A stretch of 64,000 nucleotides of DNA from contig NZ_JBFRGU010000004.1 in assembly GCF_052115485.1 (NCBI RefSeq), positions 496,001 to 560,000 on the forward strand. Reading direction: 5' to 3'. Below the pieces are notes generated by a model, which saw nothing but the letters and a program-made list of their open reading frames with translations, was not told the DNA's origin and searched no databases. Numbering within the stretch: position 1 is the first letter of the stretch; each line of letters starts with the position of its first letter. Made by a program: the position numbers and the translations under genes. Shown here one piece after another: positions 53,387 to 60,593 of the stretch. This stretch comes from Microvirga sp052115485. Lineage in GTDB: Bacteria; Pseudomonadota; Alphaproteobacteria; Rhizobiales; Beijerinckiaceae.

Positions 53387-55084
53387 TTACTTCTTGTCCT
53401 TGGCCTTCAAGGCTGCACCCAGGATGTCGCCGAGCGACGCGCCCGAATCGGCCGAGCCGTACTGCGCCATCGCTTCCTTCTCCTCAGCGACCTCGAGGGC
53501 CTTGACGGAGACGGTGACGCGGCGAGCCTTGCGGTCGAACTGGGTCACGCGGGCATCGAGCTTCTCACCGGCAGCGAAACGCTCGGGGCGCTGGTCGGCG
53601 CGGTCGCGGGCGAGTTCGTTGCGCTTGATGAAGGTGGAGAGGTCGGTATCGACGATCTTCACCTCGAGGCCGCCGTCCTTCACCTCGAGAACCTCACAGG
53701 TGACGATCTGGCCCTTCTTGAGTTCGCCGGCTTCCGCGAAGGGGTCGCCTGCGAGCTGCTTGATGCCGAGCGAGATGCGCTCCTTCTCGACGTCCACGTC
53801 GAGAACCTGGGCGCGCACGATATCGCCCTTCTTGAAGTCGTCGATGACCTGCTCGCCCGGACGGTTCCAGTCGAGGTCCGAGAGGTGGACCATGCCGTCG
53901 ACATCGTTCTCGAGGCCGATGAACAGACCGAATTCGGTCTTGTTCTTGACTTCGCCTTCGACTTCCGAACCGACAGGATGCTTCTCGGCGAAGGCTTCCC
54001 ACGGGTTCTGCAGGGTCTGCTTGAGACCGAGCGAGATGCGGCGCTTGACCTGATCGACTTCGAGGATGACGACCTCAACTTCTTGCGAAGTGGAGATGAT
54101 CTTGCCCGGATGGACGTTCTTCTTCGTCCAGGACATCTCGGAGACGTGGATGAGGCCTTCGATGCCCGGCTCCAGCTCAACGAACGCACCGTAATCGGTG
54201 ATGTTCGTGACGCGGCCCTTGAGCTTGGCGTCGACCGGGTAGCGGGCGGCGATGCCTTCCCACGGATCGGCGAGCAGCTGCTTGATGCCGAGCGAGATGC
54301 GGTGCGTCTCGTGGTTGATCTTGATGATCTTGACCTTGACCGTCTGGCCGATGGTGACCACCTCGGACGGGTGGTTCACGCGGCGCCATGCCATGTCGGT
54401 GACGTGCAACAGGCCGTCGATGCCGCCCAGATCAACGAACGCACCGTATTCGGTGATGTTCTTGACCACGCCGTCGATGACCTGACCCTCTTCGAGGTTG
54501 GCCACGAGCTCGGAGCGTTGCTCGGCGCGGCTCTCTTCGAGAACCGTACGGCGCGACACGACGATGTTGCCGCGGCGGCGATCCATCTTGAGGATCTGGA
54601 ACGGCTGAGCCACGCCCATGAGCGGGGTGACGTCGCGCACGGGGCGGATATCGACTTGGCTGCGCGGCAGGAACGCCACTGCGCCGTCGAGATCGACGGT
54701 GTAGCCGCCCTTGACCTGGTTGAAGATGACGCCATTGACGCGCTCTTGAGCCTCGAAGGCCTTCTCGAGCTTCACCCACGACTCTTCGCGGCGAGCCTTG
54801 TCGCGCGAGATGACGGCTTCGCCGAGAGCGTTTTCGATGCGCTCGACATAAACCTCGACCTCATCGCCGACGTTGATCGTCTGATCGCGATTGGGGCCGG
54901 CAAATTCCTTGAGAGCGACGCGACCTTCGGTCTTGGCGCCGATATCGATGACCGCGACGTCTTTCTCGATCGCGACCACTTTGCCCTTCACGACCGAGCC
55001 TTCGCTGATCTCGTTCGTACGGAAGGATTCTTCGAGCAGGGCCGCGAAATCTTCACGGCTCGGCTGTTGCAGTGCTGCAGACAT
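53387..55084 (-). CDS. rpsA: 30S ribosomal protein S1
   Basis: A 565-residue S1 protein with six S1 RNA-binding domains; KGKVVAIEKDVAVIDIGAKT near residue 32 opens the first, and repeats of the GAFVDLGGIDGLLHVTDMAW type (DGVVKNITEYGAFVDLGG; KGRVTNITDYGAFVELEPGI; GEVKNKTEFGLFIGLENDVD) follow. It brings mRNA with weak Shine-Dalgarno sequences to the ribosome. The ATG at 55082-55084 has AGGAG five bases upstream, so the 35-residue extension is rejected. In many alphaproteobacteria cmk lies directly upstream; here there is a repeat and an unrelated gene instead. Confidence 0.97.
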   Translation of the reverse strand: MSAALQQPSREDFAALLEESFRTNEISEGSVVKGKVVAIEKDVAVIDIGAKTEGRVALKEFAGPNRDQTINVGDEVEVYVERIENALGEAVISRDKARREESWVKLEKAFEAQERVNGVIFNQVKGGYTVDLDGAVAFLPRSQVDIRPVRDVTPLMGVAQPFQILKMDRRRGNIVVSRRTVLEESRAEQRSELVANLEEGQVIDGVVKNITEYGAFVDLGGIDGLLHVTDMAWRRVNHPSEVVTIGQTVKVKIIKINHETHRISLGIKQLLADPWEGIAARYPVDAKLKGRVTNITDYGAFVELEPGIEGLIHVSEMSWTKKNVHPGKIISTSQEVEVVILEVDQVKRRISLGLKQTLQNPWEAFAEKHPVGSEVEGEVKNKTEFGLFIGLENDVDGMVHLSDLDWNRPGEQVIDDFKKGDIVRAQVLDVDVEKERISLGIKQLAGDPFAEAGELKKGQIVTCEVLEVKDGGLEVKIVDTDLSTFIKRNELARDRADQRPERFAAGEKLDARVTQFDRKARRVTVSVKALEVAEEKEAMAQYGSADSGASLGDILGAALKAKDKK

Positions 55085-55406
55085 ATGATCTCCTGAATGG
55101 CCCAGTTTTAAGGGGCAACGCCGGCGGCTCGTGTTACGGATCGTCCCCAACCGCCGCTGCCAGGGACGCCCCTCTAGGGCCATGTCCAAGGCATGCCGCT
55201 TTAAAAAGCGGGCCGGCGTATCGCCGGCGGATGGAAAACGTGCGACCCGAAAGGACGTCTTTTAACGCCGTAAGGGCACGCTCTCGCGCGCCACACCTGC
55301 ACCGTCTTCATCGGCGTCTTTTCGGATAGGTCGGTCATTTAGTGCACTTTGCCCGGAGAAACAAGCTTTCGCGCGGGCCGATAACGACCCGAGTTTGGTC
55401 CGCGCT
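55085..55406 (-). promoter_or_regulatory. rpsA leader and promoter region, no gene seen
   Basis: About 320 bases upstream of rpsA without a supported gene. It should hold the rpsA promoter and leader. A stretch of alternating GCCGGCG near 55210-55235 can pair locally. Short frames on both strands lack signatures. Confidence 0.5.
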
Positions 55407-55566
55407 CTTCCCTCCCCCTTGCGGGGAGGGGTAGGGGTGGGGGTTGAAAAGTCAGAGCGTTGCCTGTGATCCGGCAAGCAGGAAAGCTGCTACAGCGCCA
55501 GACGTATGAAAGTTTCACCCGGTCAGACGACCCCCACCCTTCATCCCTCCCGCAAGGGGGAGGGAA
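55407..55566. repeat. CTCCCC-type dyad repeat, copy 4
   Basis: Left half CTCTTCCCTCCCCCTTGCGG with GGAGGGGTAGGGGTGGGGG, right half CCCCCACCCTTCATCCCTCC with CGCAAGGGGGAGGG. The inner 60 bases are unlike those of the other copies. It separates rpsA from the divergent DUF5996-like gene. Confidence 0.82.
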
Positions 55567-55735
55567 ACCTGCGCCTCATCCCTCATCAAGAAGCCTGCGC
55601 CTTATCCTCACCAACTGAGTCACGACTCGCGGGCCCGGGCTTTCCGGCTGCCCGGGCAGCCTTATCTACCGGACGGAGGGAGCGATCCGCCACTTGCGCG
55701 GAGCTTCGATGATCCATCTCACGACAGGTCGCACC

Positions 55736-56692
55736 ATGAATCACGCCATCACAGACTGGCCGGATCTCCCTTATCCGGCCTGGCGGGACACCGCCGTCAC
55801 CCTCCAGCTTTGGACCCAGATCGTGGGCAAGGTCCGGCTGTCGTTGACGCCGTGGCTGAACCATGGCTGGCAGGTAACGCTCTATGTCACAGCCCGGGGC
55901 CTGGGCACATCCCCGATCCCCTTCGGTCACGAGATCCTCGAAATCGAGTTCGATTTCATCGACCATCGCCTGAAGGCGCGCACGAGCCGGGGCGAGGAAG
56001 GCTCGTTCGCCCTCGAACCGCAGACCGTCGCCGCCTTCTATCGCCGGGTCATGGATCTTCTGGCAGGTCTCGGGGTCGCGGTTTCCATCAACGAGATGCC
56101 GAACGAAATGCCGGACGCCATCCCCTTCTCGCAGGACAAGACTCATTCGGCTTATGACGCCGCAGCCTCCAATCACTTCTGGCGCGCGCTGGTCCAGGTC
56201 GACCGGGTGTTCAAGCTGTTCCGGAGCAGCTTTCTCGGCAAAGCGAGCCCGGTTCATTTCTTCTGGGGCAGTTTCGACCTTGCCGTGACCCGGTTCTCCG
56301 GGCGGATGGCCCCGCTCCATCCGGGCGGCGTTTCGGGATTGCCCGATGACGTCACCCGGGAGGCTTATTCTCATGAGGTGAGCAGCGCCGGCTTCTGGCC
56401 CGGCAGTGACGCCTTCCCACAGGCCGCCTTCTATTCCTACGCCTATCCGGAGCCGCAGGGCTTTCGCGACCGGCCGGTGACGCCCGGCGCGTCTTTCGAC
56501 ACAAAGCTCGGCGAGTTCATCCTGCCTTACGATGTGGTTCGAAACGCCGCTTCTCCGGATAACGTCCTGCTCGACTTCCTGACGCAGACCTATACGGCTG
56601 CGGCCGAGACCGGCCACTGGGATCGGGCAGCGCTGGAATGTGCCCTGGGCGTTCCGGCCCAACCGCGCACTCTATCCTCCGCGCGCGGCTGA
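55736..56692 (+). CDS. DUF5996 family protein
   Basis: A 318-residue soluble protein that matches the DUF5996 pattern: WPDLPYPAWRDTAVTLQLWT then QIVGKVRLSLTPWLNHGWQV at the N terminus, RGLGTSPIPFGHEILEIEFD, SFLGKASPVHFFWGSFDLAV near residue 180 and the C-terminal AFYSYAYPEP. The family is widespread in bacteria and has no proven function; a metal-dependent enzyme has been suggested only by its conserved His and Asp residues. I use the ATG at 55736; an ATG at 55709 or an upstream start at 55694 would add a few residues that precede the conserved part. Confidence 0.87.
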   Translation: MNHAITDWPDLPYPAWRDTAVTLQLWTQIVGKVRLSLTPWLNHGWQVTLYVTARGLGTSPIPFGHEILEIEFDFIDHRLKARTSRGEEGSFALEPQTVAAFYRRVMDLLAGLGVAVSINEMPNEMPDAIPFSQDKTHSAYDAAASNHFWRALVQVDRVFKLFRSSFLGKASPVHFFWGSFDLAVTRFSGRMAPLHPGGVSGLPDDVTREAYSHEVSSAGFWPGSDAFPQAAFYSYAYPEPQGFRDRPVTPGASFDTKLGEFILPYDVVRNAASPDNVLLDFLTQTYTAAAETGHWDRAALECALGVPAQPRTLSSARG

Positions 56693-56716
56693 GAGGGTGG
56701 GATGAACACCCTCTAC

Positions 56717-56860
56717 CGTCATTCCGGGGCGCCGCAGGCGAACCCGGAACCCATAACCACTGGTGTCGCCGGATAAGGAACGACGGCCATCGTTGTGCCC
56801 TTTCGGTCACCCTTAGCGGCTCTAGGTTCCGGGTTCCGCTGCGCGGCCCCGGAATGACGG
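56717..56860. repeat. GTCATTCCGGGGC-type inverted repeat, copy 2
   Basis: Outer arms CGTCATTCCGGGGCGCCGC and GCGCGGCCCCGGAATGACG, inner arms GGAACCC..GGGTTCC-like. It is the same element as at 10435-10571 but with a different centre. It lies after the DUF5996-like gene. Confidence 0.88.
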
Positions 56861-57154
56861 AGGGGTAGTGGCTCGGAATGGCGGGAGAGGTGGTGGCACA
56901 CCATTGACCCTTTGCCCCGTTCCCGTGTTATCTCGGTGCCGGAGCCGGCCGCAGCCGGTTCTGGGGTCTAGAAGCCCCTCGTTAGGCGGCTGGCATCAGC
57001 CGTTAGTGATGCCTTCCCAGCCCATGGCCGGGGAGGTGCTGCCGTATGTCCAGGACGCAAGTCTAAAGGGCAGCGCAGCCGTCCTAGCGCGGTTTTCTAG
57101 CTCCCCGACCACCAGCGCCGCTGGTGGTCGCCACCGCCAAAGAGGGGAGTTTTC
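56861..57154 (+). promoter_or_regulatory. Long structured leader upstream of an XRE gene
   Basis: Nearly 300 bases with several stems and no open frame that I can support: CGGCTG-GCAT-CAGCCG near 56990, GGGG-TCTAGAAG-CCCC near 56965, and a perfect 11-bp hairpin CGACCACCAGC-GCC-GCTGGTGGTCG at 57106-57130. AGAGGGGAG, the ribosome binding site of the XRE gene, follows at 57141-57149. It matches no riboswitch or small RNA that I can recall. Confidence 0.45.
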
Positions 57155-57568
57155 ATGAGCACGTCGCCTAACCGCGCCAGAGCGCCAAGCGCCCAACCAA
57201 CCGCCGCCAAATCACCCAATGCGGCCGACCGGCGTATCGGTCAGCGCGTGCGCTTGAGGCGTCTTGCCATCGGGTTGAGCCAGGAGAAACTAGCCCAGGC
57301 GCTCGGGATCACCTTCCAACAGGTCCAGAAATATGAGCGAGGCACCAACCGCATCGGCGCGAGCCGCCTGCAGGAGATCGCGCGGGTCTTAAGCGTTCCG
57401 GTCGCGTCCTTCTACGACGCGGAGGCTCAGGCCGCGGGATCGCTGACGGCTGTCCTCGACACGCCGCAGAGCCTGCCCCTGCTCCAGGCCTTCACCGCCA
57501 TCGCTCATCCTGACCTGCGCCGTCAGGCGCTAGAGCTGGTACGAGCCATCGCCAAAGTGAAGGCGTAA
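57155..57568 (+). CDS. XRE-family transcriptional regulator
   Basis: A 137-residue regulator with a Cro/cI-type helix-turn-helix at residues about 27-85: RIGQRVRLRRLAIGLSQEKL, then AQALGITFQQVQKYERGTNR and IGASRLQEIARVLSVPVASF. The N terminus is a disordered Ser/Ala/Pro stretch, and the C-terminal 40 residues form helices (LLQAFTAIAHPDLRRQALEL). Proteins of this size with TFQQVQKYERG are common in Rhizobiales, where several copies occur per genome. The ribosome binding site AGAGGGGAG is strong and is preceded by a hairpin-rich leader. The target is unknown. Confidence 0.92.
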   Translation: MSTSPNRARAPSAQPTAAKSPNAADRRIGQRVRLRRLAIGLSQEKLAQALGITFQQVQKYERGTNRIGASRLQEIARVLSVPVASFYDAEAQAAGSLTAVLDTPQSLPLLQAFTAIAHPDLRRQALELVRAIAKVKA

Positions 57569-57584
57569 CCCGACATGACGGGGG

Positions 57585-58211
57585 TCAGATCGGCACTTCC
57601 GACCGCCGCGCCTGGGCCACGGCCCATTCGAGGGCCCGCTCCAGCCTGTCGTTGCCCCAGAACATCTCGCCGTCCTCGGCAAAGAAGGTCGGCGCGCCGA
57701 AGATCCCGCGCGATTGGGCCTCCTCACTCATCCGGCGCAGGCGCGTCTTGACGGGCTCACTCTCGGCCTCATCGAGCACCACCGCCGCATCCTGACCGAG
57801 ATCTGTCAGAATTTCGGCCAGAAGAACCGGATCGCTGATATTGCGGCCCTTGCCGAATTCGGCCGTATACACCGCGCGGGTGAAGGCCGGGGCCCAGCCC
57901 GGCTCTCCGCCGAGAAGAGCGACGCGGGCGGCGAGCAGGCCGTTCTGCGGGAAGGGATCCGGCCGCACGAAGGGAATGCGGAGCTGTGCCGCCTCACGCT
58001 CCATGTCGCGCCACATATAGCGGCCCTTGCCGGGAAAGAGGTTGAAGGGCGAGGAGGTCCACCCTTGAGCCGCGAAGATCGGCCCAAGCAGAAACGGGCG
58101 CCAGAACAACCCGACCCCGGCCTCTTCCGCCGCCGCCTCGATGCGCATGGCGGTGAGGTAGGAATAGGTCGAGGCGAAGTCGTACCAGAATTCGAGGATC
58201 GGCCGACGCAT
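57585..58211 (-). CDS. 2-hydroxychromene-2-carboxylate isomerase / DsbA-like
   Basis: A 208-residue protein of the kappa-GST/DsbA fold. The start ILEFWYDFASTYSYLTAMRI carries the Ser of the active site (FASTYSYL, residues 13-20), and GIFGAPTFFAEDGEMFWGND with the cis-Pro near residue 170 closes the thioredoxin half. Members isomerise 2-hydroxychromene-2-carboxylate in naphthalene breakdown with glutathione, but many orthologues have no such pathway; none is visible here. The ATG at 58209-58211 is preceded by GGGAAGTGA, so I prefer it to the GTG three codons upstream. It is convergent with the XRE gene. Confidence 0.9.
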   Translation of the reverse strand: MRRPILEFWYDFASTYSYLTAMRIEAAAEEAGVGLFWRPFLLGPIFAAQGWTSSPFNLFPGKGRYMWRDMEREAAQLRIPFVRPDPFPQNGLLAARVALLGGEPGWAPAFTRAVYTAEFGKGRNISDPVLLAEILTDLGQDAAVVLDEAESEPVKTRLRRMSEEAQSRGIFGAPTFFAEDGEMFWGNDRLERALEWAVAQARRSEVPI

Positions 58212-58438
58212 CGCGATCACTTCCCGCTGTTCTTCGAAATGATAAGGGTCTCAAGGTGGGGCCTCGCTTTTGCAAAGCCGGCTCGCCTTTCGATGCGTTT
58301 GCCTATCCTATCCCCGTGCGTTCCAACAGGGCCGCGTTTTCCGAGCGGGGATGCCACCAGCGCATGACGATTGCCCGTTGCGCGGCTCAAGCTTCCGTTC
58401 TAAGTCGCGGGTTCCTTATCATTTTGGACATCAAGACC

Positions 58439-59671
58439 ATGGCTTCGAAGCGCGTGAACAAGGTCGTGCTCGCCTATTCCGGCGGCCTCGACACCTCGAT
58501 CATCCTCAAGTGGTTGCAGACCACCTACGGCTGCGAGGTGGTGACCTTCACCGCCGATCTCGGCCAGGGCGAGGAGCTGGAGCCGGCCCGCAAGAAGGCC
58601 GAGCTGCTCGGCATCAAGCCGGAAAACATCTTCATCGAGGACCTGCGCGACGAATTCGTGCGCGACTACGTGTTCCCGATGTTCCGCGCCAACGCGCAAT
58701 ACGAGGGCCTGTACCTGCTCGGCACCTCGATTGCCCGTCCGCTGATCGCCAAGAAGCAGATCGAAATCGCCGAGAAGGTCGGGGCCGACGCGGTCGCCCA
58801 CGGCGCCACCGGCAAAGGTAACGACCAGGTCCGTTTCGAGCTCGGCTATTATGCCCTGAAGCCGGACGTGACCGTGATCGCCCCCTGGCGCGAATGGGAT
58901 CTGCGCTCCCGCGAACAGCTCATCGCCTTCGCCGAGCAGAACCAGATCCCGATCGCCAAGGACAAGCGCGGTGACGCGCCCTTCTCCGTCGACGCCAATC
59001 TCCTGCACGCCTCTTCCGAGGGCAAAGTGCTCGAGGATCCGGGTATCGAAGTGCCGGATTACGTCTACTCGCGCACCAACGATCCGGAGAGTGCCCCCGA
59101 CAAGCCGACCGTCATCTCCATCGACTTCGCCAAGGGCGACCCCGTCGCGATCGATGGCAAGAAGCTTGGGCCGGCGGATCTTCTGGCCAAGCTCAACGAA
59201 CTCGGCCGCCTCAACGGCATCGGCCGCCTCGACCTCGTCGAGAACCGCTTCGTCGGCATGAAGAGCCGCGGCATGTACGAGACCCCCGGCGGCACCATTC
59301 TGGCGCTCGCTCACCGGGCTATCGAGTCGATCACGCTGGATCGCGGCGCCGCTCACCTCAAGGACGAGCTGATGCCGAAATACGCCGAGCTGATCTATAA
59401 CGGCTTCTGGTTCTCGCCGGAGCGCGAGATGCTCCAGGTTCTCATCGACAAGAGCCAGGAATTCGTCACCGGCGAAGTGAAGCTGAAGCTCTATAAGGGC
59501 GGCGTCCACATCATCGGCCGCGAGAGCCCCTATTCGCTCTACGACCAGGATCTCGTGACCTTCGAAGAAGGCGCCGTCGCCTACGACCACCGCGACGCCG
59601 CAGGCTTCATCAAGCTCAACGCGCTGCGGTTGCGGACACTGGCTCAGCGGAAGAAGAAGCTGGGGCTGTAA
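58439..59671 (+). CDS. argG: Argininosuccinate synthase
   Basis: A 410-residue enzyme that condenses citrulline and aspartate with ATP in arginine synthesis. The PP-loop VVLAYSGGLDTSIILKWL is at residues 9-26, and ADAVAHGATGKGNDQVRFEL near 115 and PFSVDANLLHASSEGKVLED near 178 are the substrate-binding stretches. The frame extends 61 codons upstream, but the family start MASKRVNKVVLAYSGG sets the ATG at 58439. It stands alone, divergent from the HCCA isomerase gene, and is followed by an inverted repeat that may end transcription. Confidence 0.97.
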   Translation: MASKRVNKVVLAYSGGLDTSIILKWLQTTYGCEVVTFTADLGQGEELEPARKKAELLGIKPENIFIEDLRDEFVRDYVFPMFRANAQYEGLYLLGTSIARPLIAKKQIEIAEKVGADAVAHGATGKGNDQVRFELGYYALKPDVTVIAPWREWDLRSREQLIAFAEQNQIPIAKDKRGDAPFSVDANLLHASSEGKVLEDPGIEVPDYVYSRTNDPESAPDKPTVISIDFAKGDPVAIDGKKLGPADLLAKLNELGRLNGIGRLDLVENRFVGMKSRGMYETPGGTILALAHRAIESITLDRGAAHLKDELMPKYAELIYNGFWFSPEREMLQVLIDKSQEFVTGEVKLKLYKGGVHIIGRESPYSLYDQDLVTFEEGAVAYDHRDAAGFIKLNALRLRTLAQRKKKLGL

Positions 59672-59679
59672 AACGATGC

Positions 59680-59784
59680 TGTCATCCCCGGCGAGCCGAA
59701 GGCGAGGGAAGGGGATCCATTGACAAGCCAAGCGCGCCTGATCGTGGATCCCCTTCCCCTCACTCCGTTCGGCCGGGAATGACA
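59680..59784. repeat. GTCATCCCCGGC-type inverted repeat
   Basis: Outer arms TGTCATCCCCGGCGAGCC and GGCCGGGAATGACA, inner arms GAGGGAAGGGGATCCA and TGGATCCCCTTCCCCTC. Its right part overlaps the last codons of the frameshifted gene on the minus strand. Confidence 0.88.
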
Positions 59785-60064
59785 CGCATTTGACTCGCCG
59801 TGGATTGATCCAAAGGTCTCGGCTTGCGGCCGTGCGAGTAAACCATCCAGCGACCCCTTGTATCTCGATAGACGCCGTAAACGAGAGCCCACATTCGCGG
59901 CGGTTTGAGAGAAGCGAAACGATCTCGGCGAGGCCGCGCATCACCAGCCATGTCACGCCGAGCATTGTCATCGGTATGCTGACAAGCCAGAGGGCCTGAA
60001 CCCACTCCGGTGAGGTTTGGAATTTACTGAGAAGATCCGCCCATGCGGAATACGGCTGGTTCAT
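59760..60064 (-). pseudogene. Small membrane protein gene with a -1 frameshift
   Basis: From an ATG at 60062-60064 the minus strand reads MNQPYSAWADLLSKFQTSPE then WVQALWLVSIPMTMLGVTWL and VMRGLAEIVSLL, an N terminus and membrane helix of a small protein seen in several Rhizobiales. The coding sense then passes, near 59903-59915, to the -1 frame, which reads KPPRMWALVYGVYRDTRG and RWMVYSHGRKPRPLD to a TGA at 59760-59762. In the first frame the later part is not protein-like. A single lost base, a sequencing error, or programmed slippage would explain it. The last residues, VIPGRTE, come from the inverted repeat. Confidence 0.7.
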
Positions 60065-60142
60065 TATGAACACCAGAAAGTGGCACAATCACCAAATCGC
60101 ATTCATGGTTTCCTTTAAATGCTCATTCTGGTGGCCATTAAG

Positions 60143-60163
60143 ACTATAATTACATATTATAGT
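60143..60163. promoter_or_regulatory. AT-rich dyad upstream of small XRE gene (C-box-like)
   Basis: ACTATAAT-TACAT-ATTATAGT is a perfect 8-bp inverted repeat, with GACT at its left edge, 40 bases before the ATG. It resembles in size and symmetry the sites used by restriction-modification controller proteins. It may be the autoregulatory operator; that is inference. Confidence 0.6.
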
Positions 60164-60203
60164 TGATAAACTTTGCCTGTCAAAAGCCTCACTTCGCTTG
60201 TGC

Positions 60204-60431
60204 ATGGATATGCGCAAGCTCGTCGGAAGCAACTTCGCCCGCATCAGGCGTGAAAAAGGTTTTACCCAGGAGCAGATTGAAGAGCGGTCCGGGTTGAGCC
60301 AGCAATACCTCAGCGGTCTGGAGCAAGGCCGCCGCAATCCCACAATCGTGACGCTCTACGAACTGGCCCAGGCTTTAGGCGTCAGCCATCTCGACCTGCT
60401 TAGACCGGCTGATTTGGCAGAGCGGAAGTAA
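60204..60431 (+). CDS. Small XRE / controller-protein-like regulator
   Basis: A 75-residue protein made of a single Cro/cI helix-turn-helix: MRKLVGSNFARIRREKGFTQ, then EQIEERSGLSQQYLSGLEQG and RRNPTIVTLYELAQALGVSH. This length and the QQYLSGLEQGRRNPTI core are typical of controller (C) proteins of restriction-modification systems and of orphan relatives. No restriction or methylase gene is in the window. The DNA upstream (60090-60200) is clearly AT-richer than its surroundings, a sign of transfer. I use the ATG at 60204; an in-frame TTG at 60198 would add two residues. Confidence 0.9.
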   Translation: MDMRKLVGSNFARIRREKGFTQEQIEERSGLSQQYLSGLEQGRRNPTIVTLYELAQALGVSHLDLLRPADLAERK

Positions 60432-60549
60432 TTGCTTTCTTTGAGGGATAGCACATCCTAAAGAAAGACAGGTCGTCCGAAGCCTTCTCCCAGCGAGCGC
60501 AGAAGGGCCTTGTCCGTCAGGACACTTAAATAACCTCCTACCGAAACCC

Positions 60550-60587
60550 CTCCGCGCGCCTTACCTTAAAGGTCACGCCGCGCGGAG
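60550..60587 (+). promoter_or_regulatory. Hairpin covering the ribosome binding site of the site-2 protease gene
   Basis: CTCCGCGCG (60550-60558) pairs with CGCGCGGAG (60579-60587), and ACCTT-A-AAGGT (60563-60573) can form a smaller stem in the loop. The GGAG of the right arm is the only Shine-Dalgarno-like sequence and lies six bases before the ATG at 60594. Folding would hide it from the ribosome. Confidence 0.6.
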
Positions 60588-60593
60588 ATTTTT

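Noticed and set aside
55262..55477. 71-codon minus-strand frame upstream of rpsA
   Set aside because: Half of it is translated from the CTCCCC-type repeat (Pro/Thr-rich), and it has no family match.
58400..60088. Minus-strand frame of 562 codons over argG
   Set aside because: Only its first 50 or so codons look like protein (the small membrane protein described); the rest is antisense of argG and repeat DNA.
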